Below the pieces are notes generated by a model. The model did not search any database. It was not told where the DNA came from and saw nothing but the letters and a program-made list of their open reading frames with translations. A stretch of DNA of 54,944 bases from Prevotella merdae (GTDB lineage: Bacteria; Bacteroidota; Bacteroidia; Bacteroidales; Bacteroidaceae): positions 1,126,451-1,181,394 of the forward strand of contig NZ_LT985324.1 in assembly GCF_900290275.1 (NCBI RefSeq), in the 5' to 3' direction. Positions 1 to 6,993 of the stretch are shown here, piece after piece. Positions within the stretch are counted from its first letter, which is position 1, and each line of letters starts with the position of its first letter. The translations under genes and the position numbers were made by a program.

Positions 1-2
1 AC

Positions 3-89
3 AATGTGAAGAACAAACTCGTGCATTTGGTCACTGCCATGGCCAGAAACCGCCAGCTTTATACCCCAGAATATAAAATCTCAGCTTAA
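3..89 (+). pseudogene. C-terminal fragment of a probable transposase (cut by window edge)
   Basis: An open frame runs in from the left edge and stops with TAA at 87-89, giving 28 residues that include HLVTAMARNRQLYTPEY. The pattern of a basic-hydrophobic helix followed by Y-x-P-E-Y resembles the extreme C-terminus of IS110/IS116-type transposases, which often end in a similar K-L-hydrophobic stretch followed by Y-D-P-x-Y. This is recognition from a very short stretch. The start lies outside the window, so it cannot be said whether the gene is whole. The repeat element at 133 begins 44 bp downstream. It could equally be the tail of an unrelated protein. Confidence 0.35.
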
Positions 90-132
90 AATGAAAATAA
101 TGGTCAAAACATTTGGATTTTAACATAGAAAG

Positions 133-405
133 CAGACCACACAGAAGCCTACGGGATTAAGGTTTGGGAATCCACAGAGCGTATAGGCGCTGTGCGTCAT
201 ACGACAGAATCCACAGAATTGATTGCTTGTGTAGCGTCGCCGAGGTTAAGCATGGTTTGCTGCCTATGGCGGCGCAAGCATTCATTTCTGTGGATTCTTG
301 CATCGCGAAGCGTAGGCCATTCTGTGGATTCGAAAAGCTTAGGCCCGTAGGCTTCTGTGTGGTCTGTGCATTCTGTGGGAACTACATACAAAAGAACTAC
401 AAGTA
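133..405. mobile_element. MITE-like repeat, copy A
   Basis: Perfect 23-bp terminal inverted repeats lie at 133-155 (begins CAGACCACACAGAAGCC) and 344-366. The interior is rich in short CCACAGAAT/ATTCTGTGG words. Homology with the copy at the other end of the window continues to about 405. No convincing open reading frame is present, because the ORFs on both strands are repetitive and lack family features. Copy B at 54492-54835 is the same element in the opposite orientation. A non-autonomous element is the simplest reading; a target-site duplication is not obvious. Confidence 0.7.
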
Positions 406-407
406 AA

Positions 408-454
408 ATTATACGTTCATTATACGAGCTATAAATTATACGTCCATTATACGA
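408..454. repeat. Two 20-bp direct repeats, 27-bp period
   Basis: ATTATACGTTCATTATACGA at 408-427 recurs at 435-454 with one change (C for T at the tenth base). Each unit itself contains ATTATACG twice. It lies between MITE copy A and the end of the zinc-ribbon gene. The rest of 455-540 shows no clear feature. Confidence 0.7.
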
Positions 455-540
455 ACATCAAGACGCTAACCTCCACGATAAACTCCAGTTTGTATCACTC
501 CAAATATCGGAAGAACCAAAAATAAATTGCTAAAAATTGA

Positions 541-1395
541 TTAGCTCAACTTAGTTTCCGACTCCTCCGACTTCTTCGAAGCGGCTGTCTTGCGTGTAGT
601 TGCACGCTTGCGCTTTGGCTTGTCCTCAACAGTCTCCTCAACTACAGTCTTAACGCCAGCCAATTCAGGGTCGATCATGATACGTCCGCAATACTCGCAA
701 ACGATAATCTTCTTGTGCATCTTGATGTCGAGCTGACGCTGTGGCGGAATCTTGTTAAAGCAGCCACCGCATGCGTCGCGCTGTACATACACGATGCCCA
801 AACCGTTGCGTGCATTCTTGCGGATGCGCTTGAAGCTTGAGAGCAAACGTGGCTCAATCTTGGTCTCCAGCTCTTCGGCCTTAGCCTTAAGCACCTGCTC
901 CTCCTCGCGGGTTTCCATCATAATCTCGTCCAACTCGTTCTTCTTCTCCTCAAGAGCCTGCTGACGGTCGGCAACAAGGTCGTTGGTACGTGCCAGTTCG
1001 CGCTTCTTGTCCTCAACCTTAACATTAGCCTCACGAATCTTCTTGTTGCAAAGCTCTATCTCAAGGCTCTGGAACTCAATCTCCTTGGTAAGTGTGTCGT
1101 ACTCGCGATTGTTGCGCACCTCGTCGAGCTGCTTCTTATAGCGTTCTACGCTCTCCTCAGCCTCCTGTATTTCAGCCTGCTTCTGTACAACAGCCTGCTG
1201 GAAGTCGTTGATGTCGTTCTCAATCTTCTCGATACGAGTCTTCAGGCCGGCAATCTCGTCCTCAAGGTCCTGTACCTCAAGAGGTAGTTCGCCACGCAAA
1301 GCACGTTTCTCGTCAATAGACGAAAGAGTGGTCTGAAGCTGGTAGAGGGTGCTCAACTTCTCCTCTACAGAAATTTCTGATTCCTTTTTTGCCAT
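541..1395 (-). CDS. Coiled-coil protein with C4 zinc ribbon
   Basis: 284 residues from the ATG at 1395 (MAKKESEIS); an upstream in-frame start at 1443 would lie inside the preceding gene and is not preferred. Residues about 10-190 are a long charged, heptad-rich coiled coil. They are followed by a zinc ribbon with two CxxC pairs (CGGC, then CEYC about 30 residues later) and a basic Lys/Arg/Thr-rich tail. This is the architecture of the C4-type zinc-ribbon family (CT398/HP0958-like), thought to bind nucleic acid or act as a chaperone; the exact function is not established. It starts 10 bp after the Nif3 gene, a pairing common in bacteria, so the two are probably co-transcribed from the promoter at 2235-2242. 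Confidence 0.85.
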   Translation of the reverse strand: MAKKESEISVEEKLSTLYQLQTTLSSIDEKRALRGELPLEVQDLEDEIAGLKTRIEKIENDINDFQQAVVQKQAEIQEAEESVERYKKQLDEVRNNREYDTLTKEIEFQSLEIELCNKKIREANVKVEDKKRELARTNDLVADRQQALEEKKNELDEIMMETREEEQVLKAKAEELETKIEPRLLSSFKRIRKNARNGLGIVYVQRDACGGCFNKIPPQRQLDIKMHKKIIVCEYCGRIMIDPELAGVKTVVEETVEDKPKRKRATTRKTAASKKSEESETKLS

Positions 1396-1405
1396 AGTAT
1401 TGTTT

Positions 1406-2191
1406 TTATAAATAATATATCGGATTGGTACACGTTTCGGCAATAATGCACTTAACGCCGGGGCAGTCGCGCTCGATAATGTCTCTGAATATCTCGCTTG
1501 TATACTGCTCGCTTTGGTAGTGGCCTATAACGGCTATCTGTATCTGCTGTTCTCGGCCAAAGAACTCGTGGTAATGCATCTCGCCCGTTACAAAGGCGTC
1601 GCAGCCCAATGCCACAGCATCATCAAGGAGGAATGCACCCGCGCCACCGCATATTGCCACAGTCTTTATAGGTCGGCGCAACAATTGGTTGGTCTGAACA
1701 CACTCTACGCCAAACTCTCGCTTTAGCATTATCACAAAGTCGTCGGCGGCAAGTGGTTCGGCAAAGCTGCCCATAACCCCCGATCCATACTCAACGCCAT
1801 TCATCTGCTTGGCTTGCATAAAGCGCACGTCTTCAAGTCCCATCTTCTGGGCTATCTTAAAGTTTACGCCACCCATGGCGTTGTCCATATTGGTATGAAG
1901 CGAAACGATGACGATGCCGTTTGTCAGAGCCTTCATCACAGCTCGCTGCACATAGTCCTCGCCGCAGATGCGGGCAAGCTTACGGAATATTAGCGGATGG
2001 TGCGAGACAATAAGGTTGCAGCCCTTATTTATGGCCTCGTCCACAATCTGTTCGGTAACGTCCAGACACAATAATGCCCCTGATACTTCCGCCTCTGTCA
2101 GTCCAACTTGCAAGCCAGCATTATCCCAACTTTCCTGCAAGGGCAGAGGCGCGAAACGTTCAAGGGCTTCAATAACTTCCTTTATTTTCAC
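1406..2191 (-). CDS. Nif3-like dinuclear metal centre protein
   Basis: 261 residues, starting with GTG at 2191 (MKIKEVIEALERFAPL). Motifs of the NIF3/YbgI family are visible: ESWDNAGLQVG near the N-terminus, the metal-binding SHHPLIF around residue 63, SLHTNMD near 97, TGEMHYHE near 205 and GHYQSEQ near 225. The metal-binding His, Asp and Glu residues are kept. The length is that of the short form without the inserted PII-like domain. Family members form toroidal hexamers; GTP cyclohydrolase or hydrolase roles have been proposed but not settled. It is the first gene of a two-gene unit with the zinc-ribbon protein. Confidence 0.9.
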   Translation of the reverse strand: MKIKEVIEALERFAPLPLQESWDNAGLQVGLTEAEVSGALLCLDVTEQIVDEAINKGCNLIVSHHPLIFRKLARICGEDYVQRAVMKALTNGIVIVSLHTNMDNAMGGVNFKIAQKMGLEDVRFMQAKQMNGVEYGSGVMGSFAEPLAADDFVIMLKREFGVECVQTNQLLRRPIKTVAICGGAGAFLLDDAVALGCDAFVTGEMHYHEFFGREQQIQIAVIGHYQSEQYTSEIFRDIIERDCPGVKCIIAETCTNPIYYL

Positions 2192-2234
2192 GCTTTTCAG
2201 CCTTTTAAAAATATAGATAAAATATAATCAATTG

Positions 2235-2242
2235 CAAAGTTA
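2235..2242 (-). promoter_or_regulatory. Promoter -7 box for nif3 operon
   Basis: TAACTTTG on the minus strand matches the Bacteroidetes TAnnTTTG box. It lies 43 bp upstream of the GTG start of the Nif3 gene, giving a leader of about 40 nt. Confidence 0.65.
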
Positions 2243-2340
2243 CGTATTTTTAGGGTGATTTAAACACAATACTCCATACAATTAGTATATTTTAACGAGT
2301 TTGACCGTTAAAAAAGGCACGATGTTACATAATAAAATTG

Positions 2341-2425
2341 TATCTTTGCATCCATAAGGTCAAGGCTGGCATACTTCTATATAATATTGTAGTTATTATC
2401 ATGCCAGCCAATTACCTTTTTTCCC
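2341..2425 (+). ncRNA. Candidate small RNA: orphan promoter plus hairpin
   Basis: A consensus -7 box TATCTTTG at 2341-2348 reads rightwards, where no plus-strand gene exists until 10138. About 15 nt after the box lies a perfect 9-bp stem, GGCTGGCAT (2364-2372) with ATGCCAGCC (2401-2409). It is followed by AATTACC and a run of six T. This could give a short transcript of about 65-70 nt ending at a weak intrinsic terminator. The -33 element is not clear. Alternatively the hairpin ends the minus-strand gene at 2472, although on that strand it lacks a T-run. Confidence 0.35.
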
Positions 2426-2471
2426 ATTTCATTTTCACATTACCCTAACCACCAAGGTTAGGATATTTGAT

Positions 2472-3161
2472 CTACATAAACTTCATCTTTACGCCCAACG
2501 ACAATCCTAATATGTCGCTCAGTCGGATATATTTCTCCGTGAAATATGTTCGCAGATACAAGTCGCATGTGCTCACCTCGTAGAATAGGGTTATGCTCTT
2601 GCGCTTGCGTTGCATCTCATGCGGAATGTTCCACGTTATCTGCTGACCTACAAACACGTTTATCCTTACCTTGGTGGATAGGAAGTCGTAGTAGCTCTTG
2701 GGATAACGGTCGGGCTGCGAACCCCAAAACTCGTCGCCAAATACCGTGTTGAGATAAATGCCCGTAGTTAGTGGCTCAAAGTACAAGTCTCTATAAGCCT
2801 TTAGTTGCCATGGGCGGAATGTCTCCTTAAGCGTCATCGTAAGCTTGCTGGTAGATGCGTCGTGCTTCGGAATGTAACCTATAAGCAGATGCGTCTCCCA
2901 TTGTTCACGCTTTCCGTAGTCCCATCCCAGTCCTACCGACACGGCACCCATGTTGCCGGCTGTCTGCAATATTGTTTGCGATGGTATTAGTCTCGACCAG
3001 CGCAGATATCTCTTTATCACCTTCTTCTCATAACTCGTGAGCGAGGTGTCGCGGTTTACCGAATCCCTTATCTGTCGTAGCCACTCGTGCGGACGTACTT
3101 GTTGTGCGTTGGCTCCCAAGCTGCACACAAGCATCAGAAGACTAAAAATCAACGATTTCAT
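2472..3161 (-). CDS. Exported protein of unknown function, probably outer membrane
   Basis: 229 residues. It begins with a clear Sec signal peptide (MKSLIFSLLMLVCSLGANAQ, likely cleaved after ANA). The rest has alternating hydrophobic/polar stretches rich in aromatic residues (TGIYLNTVFG, RINVFVGQQITWNI, SLGVKMKFM) and ends with a hydrophobic-aromatic C-terminal strand, as in small outer-membrane barrels. I do not recognise a specific family. Its first 20 bases overlap the end of the phosphoesterase gene, so translation is probably coupled and the two proteins may act together in the envelope. No independent promoter is seen. Confidence 0.7.
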   Translation of the reverse strand: MKSLIFSLLMLVCSLGANAQQVRPHEWLRQIRDSVNRDTSLTSYEKKVIKRYLRWSRLIPSQTILQTAGNMGAVSVGLGWDYGKREQWETHLLIGYIPKHDASTSKLTMTLKETFRPWQLKAYRDLYFEPLTTGIYLNTVFGDEFWGSQPDRYPKSYYDFLSTKVRINVFVGQQITWNIPHEMQRKRKSITLFYEVSTCDLYLRTYFTEKYIRLSDILGLSLGVKMKFM

Positions 3162-3960
3162 AACGGTAGCTGTTTGGTGTTATGGTGAATATTAAGTACT
3201 TGCGCTTGACAACACTCGGCAAACCGTAATAAATAAGGCCGTCATTAAAGATGTCGTCTATCTTTGTGGAATGGTCGTGACCGTTGATGCAGCACATCGG
3301 TTTCAGAAAATTCTGAAGATAATACTCGAATGGCTCCGCTATGTTGTTGTTAAACTGGTCGCTGTACGGACGCGCGTGCATCAGCACAATTGTGCGGTCA
3401 AACTTGTCCGTGTCTTCCTCAGCCTGCTGCCGTATGTAGTTGAGGTCGGGCACAGAAGCCACATGGTCGTACTCCGTGGCGTTGGTGTTAAGAAACACAA
3501 ACTTCACCCTTCCGGCTATCATGCTAAGGTTCTTCGTGCCATACTTCTTTACATAATATTCCTCGCCCGTGCCCAGAAAGTCGTGGTTGCCTATCATGGC
3601 AACATAAGGCAACTGCAGATTGCCCATAACCCTGTCGCACCATTCAAACTCCTTGTTGGTGCCCGTGTCTGTAAGGTCGCCACAATGCACCACAAAGTCT
3701 ATCGAGTCCTTGCGTCGGTTTATGTCGTTCAGGGCGTCGCGCATGTCTGTGTACCATTGATGCGTGTCGCTTATGCAGGCAAAACGCAAGGTGTCCTTGC
3801 CTTGCGTTGCCTGTTCTATCTGCTGAATGTTGCGGCTGTTTATGCTTGTAGTCCCCTTAACATCAACATCGTAAGGATGGATGTCGAAGGCGCCACAGCC
3901 CGACAACAGCAAGGCTGCCGTCAGGCCAAGTATTGTCTGTTTTATGGTATAAAGTCTCAT
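3142..3960 (-). CDS. Lipoprotein metallophosphoesterase
   Basis: 272 residues from the ATG at 3960 (MRLYTIKQTI). A longer frame exists but would start inside the promoter. A lipobox LLSGC at residues 18-22 predicts a lipid-anchored protein. The calcineurin-like phosphoesterase motifs appear in order: SDTHQ (D-x-H), HCGDLTD, GNHDF, a later H in LMHARP, and NGHDHS. All metal ligands look intact, so it should be an active dinuclear phosphoesterase; the substrate is unknown. It is first in a two-gene unit with the exported protein at 2472-3161. Confidence 0.88.
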   Translation of the reverse strand: MRLYTIKQTILGLTAALLLSGCGAFDIHPYDVDVKGTTSINSRNIQQIEQATQGKDTLRFACISDTHQWYTDMRDALNDINRRKDSIDFVVHCGDLTDTGTNKEFEWCDRVMGNLQLPYVAMIGNHDFLGTGEEYYVKKYGTKNLSMIAGRVKFVFLNTNATEYDHVASVPDLNYIRQQAEEDTDKFDRTIVLMHARPYSDQFNNNIAEPFEYYLQNFLKPMCCINGHDHSTKIDDIFNDGLIYYGLPSVVKRKYLIFTITPNSYRYEIVDF

Positions 3961-3976
3961 ATCTTTGCAAAGATAT
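3959..3976 (-). promoter_or_regulatory. Promoter box inside an 18-bp palindrome
   Basis: The minus strand reads TATCTTTG at 3975-3968, then CAAAGAT and the ATG at 3960, only 7 nt after the box. The box is embedded in a perfect 18-bp palindrome (ATATCTTTGCAAAGATAT) that could be an operator. With Bacteroidetes spacing the transcript would start within about 4 nt of the ATG, so the mRNA is probably leaderless. Confidence 0.6.
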
Positions 3977-4092
3977 ACAAAAACCATGATAGAGACAAAT
4001 ACTGCACCTTCTTTTTTTGCATCCTAAGATTATACCCTACCCCCAAGCTTCCAATTGGGAAGCGTTTGGTGGTAGGGCTTTTTGTAGGCTTT

Positions 4093-6945
4093 TTATTTCT
4101 TCTTAGGCATTTTCGTCAGTTTATACGCCACGTGCATCATCACGTAGTTTGGTATTGTGTTGCGCCACACCTCTGTGCGTCCTTGCGCATTTACCGTATA
4201 TGTGGTGTTTGACAGCTGGTGCAAGAGGTCGAAGCCTTCGGCTGTAAGCGTGAGTCGACCCTTGCAGAATGAGCGTGCGAGCGAGGCGTTCCATACGAGG
4301 TCGTCGGTATTCATAGAGCTGTCGCCATAGCCGCGGCGGGAGTATTGCTTGAGGTCGGTGGCAAGCTGTATGCCGAGCGGCAACTTATAGGAAAGCGTCA
4401 TGCCGTAGTTGTAGTCGTAGGCGTTAAGCGTCTGGAAGTTGTCGCGATTGCTTGTAGAGTTGCGCCATTGTGCGTCGGCTACGAGAGCCACATTCAAGTC
4501 TCCCTTTTGGAACGACAGCTTCAGATAGTCGCGAAGTATTGATGTATAGACACGGCTTAATACAGAGGCTGCGTTGTTGATGTCGGCATCGTAGGCTATA
4601 TCGAAGTCGGTACTTTTGGTGTAGTCGAGCGAGAGGCGGGTCTCTATAGCGAACAGTCCTTTCTTGTCGAGCTTGCCAGAATAGACAACATAGGGATTGA
4701 GAGTCCAGTTGCCCGAATGCACGTTATCGTTCATATAGGCGTAAGCACCTGTTTGCGTATTATAGGTGGTGCGTGTTCCTATCATGTCGGTATATACCGA
4801 GCCATTGACGGCAATCGACAGACTGCTCTTGTTCTTGAAGATGAAGCTAACATAACTATTGATGTTGTGCGTTACGGATGTCTTCAGATTAGGGTTGTTG
4901 ACGCGGCGTGCAAGCGGATTGATGTCGTTGTCTATAGGCATAAGCGACTCCATGCTGGGTTGGCTACAGTTAAGGCTATAGCTGGCATTTAATTCAAGCT
5001 TATCGTTCCATTTGTTGAAGTACAGCGAAGGCTCAACAAGCCACTTGCGTCGAACAGCCGTTGTGTCGACCGAGGCACAGTTGTAGTTGATGCGCTCGCG
5101 CACAAGACGGTAGGGCAATTTCAACGAGAAGTAAGTGTTGTTGTGGTTATACCGCAGAGTAGGCTCACCTTTATACTGACGTGTCAGCAAACTGTATTTC
5201 TTGCTATTCTGTATGTCGAGAGCAAGGAGCAGGGAGTCGCGAGTTGATGGCAAGCGGTCGAGCTGCTGCTGGTCGAAACGGTTGTACAAGCCGCCAAGAC
5301 GCTCAAGACGATAGTTGAGTTGGTTGGTAGAAGTCATGCTCTGATTATATGCCTGGCTCAATCCTACATGCCAATTATTCAGCTTAACGGAGTAATTGGC
5401 TGATGCACCATAGTTGTAGGAATTGTTGTGGCTGTCGGCATAGACACGTCGCAGGTCGTTCTTGTTCTCGCGCAGATACTCGTTGTTAGAAAGGCTGAAA
5501 CTGTCCTGAGGCTTGTTGGATGTGTAGCTGCCGTTCAGATTGAAGCCAAGCATGTCGCCCCAGGGCAGGACAAATCCAAACATAAGGTTCTCGTTGATTG
5601 ATGTTGTGCGGAACTTTGTAAGGCTTATTGTCTGCGAGCGGTTGGTGGGGGTATCTGCTGTCATATTGCCTTCCGAATCGAATGTGGCACGCTCAGAAGA
5701 GGAGTTGTTGGTACCGTCGCCATAGTTGAACGATGTTGACGACTGTAGATAGAACTTGCTCTCATCGGTATACGTTATCTGATTGTTGGCATACAGGCGA
5801 AATTCCTTCTGTACGGAGGTTGAGGCAGAACGGTTGAAGATGTTGCCTGCCGAGGCAAACTGTTCGCTTGAAGAGCGTGTGATGTCGGTAACATCGTTCC
5901 ATGAGGCTGTGGCATCGAATTGCTCGCGCAGGCTGCCTGCCTTGTTCTGTGTGCTGAGGCTGGTGCCAACCTGCTTGGTAACAACCTGACCTTGCGGACT
6001 GTTCGACGGACTCCAGTCGCCTTCTCTTCCCGGACGGCGGTTCTCGTTGACGTTGTTCACGTTGCCAAAGACAGAGAAGCGGGTGTAGTCGTCGTAGTAG
6101 AGGCCGAAGAGACGAGCCATATAGCGGTCGCGTGTGCCTCCTGCCACTTCTGCATTCGATATGTATCCACGGTTGTACTCGCGCTTCAGTTCCACGTCCA
6201 TAACGTAGTCTTTCTTCTCCACTTCCTTACCCACAAGCCGGCTCTTCTCTGTCGACTTGTTGTATACCTTCAGGTCCTGTACCGTGTAGTGAGGCAGATT
6301 GTCGAGCATAATCTTGTTGTTGCCCTTGAAGAAGTCCTTGCCGTTGAGCGTGAGGTAGTCAATCTTTTTGCCATTCACGTAGATGTCGCCATTGCTCTTT
6401 ATCTCAGCTCCAGGCAACTGGCGCACAAGGGCGTCGAGCATAGAACCGTCGGGTACGTTGAAGGCACTGGCATTATACACGATTGTGTCGCCACGATAGG
6501 TGAACTTCACCTTGGTGCCCGTAACCACCACTCCGTCCAAGTCCACCTCTTTATATATGTCGCTTTGGGCGAGTTTCTTCAGGTTAAGGTCGGGCATCTT
6601 GAAGCCGCGGTTGCGTGCCACGCGCTTAATCTCGTAGTCTTGACAGTTGGAAGCATAGCCCTCACACTCTGCCTTGACAATATATTTCGCAGGCTTAGCC
6701 TCCACTTCAAAGCGTGCAAAATAGTTACCCTGCCATCCGTGACAGGTAATAGTGTCGACCACCGTACTGTCCTGGCGCATCAATGTGACATGAGCCTTAA
6801 GCCTCACACCCGTAAACGAGTCCTTGACAATCTGTCCCAGCATTACAGTACGCTTGGGCTTGTCGGTCTTGGCGTTTTGTGCTGCCCCTCCTATCACATT
6901 AAAGCGGAGGAGAAGCAATAACGGTAAAAGAAACTTTGTTTTCAT
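4093..6945 (-). CDS. Large outer-membrane beta-barrel protein (TonB-receptor-like)
   Basis: 950 residues. A signal peptide (about residues 1-22, ending GGAAQ) precedes a carboxypeptidase-regulatory-like domain (about 35-110). A plug-like region follows, with VVVTGTKVKFTYRGDTIVYN and the sequence DALVRQLPGAEIKSNGDIYVNGK. The remainder is a long barrel of alternating strands ending in VAYKLTKMPKKK. This is the Bacteroidetes family of outer-membrane barrel proteins related to TonB-dependent receptors but lacking an obvious SusD partner. The substrate is unknown. It lies 48 bp downstream of the PspC gene on the same strand and may belong to the PadR-PspC unit, hinting at an envelope-stress role; that is inference. 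Confidence 0.85.
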   Translation of the reverse strand: MKTKFLLPLLLLLRFNVIGGAAQNAKTDKPKRTVMLGQIVKDSFTGVRLKAHVTLMRQDSTVVDTITCHGWQGNYFARFEVEAKPAKYIVKAECEGYASNCQDYEIKRVARNRGFKMPDLNLKKLAQSDIYKEVDLDGVVVTGTKVKFTYRGDTIVYNASAFNVPDGSMLDALVRQLPGAEIKSNGDIYVNGKKIDYLTLNGKDFFKGNNKIMLDNLPHYTVQDLKVYNKSTEKSRLVGKEVEKKDYVMDVELKREYNRGYISNAEVAGGTRDRYMARLFGLYYDDYTRFSVFGNVNNVNENRRPGREGDWSPSNSPQGQVVTKQVGTSLSTQNKAGSLREQFDATASWNDVTDITRSSSEQFASAGNIFNRSASTSVQKEFRLYANNQITYTDESKFYLQSSTSFNYGDGTNNSSSERATFDSEGNMTADTPTNRSQTISLTKFRTTSINENLMFGFVLPWGDMLGFNLNGSYTSNKPQDSFSLSNNEYLRENKNDLRRVYADSHNNSYNYGASANYSVKLNNWHVGLSQAYNQSMTSTNQLNYRLERLGGLYNRFDQQQLDRLPSTRDSLLLALDIQNSKKYSLLTRQYKGEPTLRYNHNNTYFSLKLPYRLVRERINYNCASVDTTAVRRKWLVEPSLYFNKWNDKLELNASYSLNCSQPSMESLMPIDNDINPLARRVNNPNLKTSVTHNINSYVSFIFKNKSSLSIAVNGSVYTDMIGTRTTYNTQTGAYAYMNDNVHSGNWTLNPYVVYSGKLDKKGLFAIETRLSLDYTKSTDFDIAYDADINNAASVLSRVYTSILRDYLKLSFQKGDLNVALVADAQWRNSTSNRDNFQTLNAYDYNYGMTLSYKLPLGIQLATDLKQYSRRGYGDSSMNTDDLVWNASLARSFCKGRLTLTAEGFDLLHQLSNTTYTVNAQGRTEVWRNTIPNYVMMHVAYKLTKMPKKK

Positions 6946-6993
6946 AAGAGAAATTCTTTAACTACTACAACTACTGAACTTGCGAAAGTTCTA

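Noticed and set aside
3271..4212. 313-residue plus-strand ORF
   Set aside because: Antisense to the metallophosphoesterase and the barrel gene. No family motifs, and codon pattern explained by the opposite strand.
5920..6921. 333-residue plus-strand ORF
   Set aside because: Lies wholly within the antisense of the outer-membrane barrel gene; composition (Val/His/Leu-rich) is that of a shadow frame.
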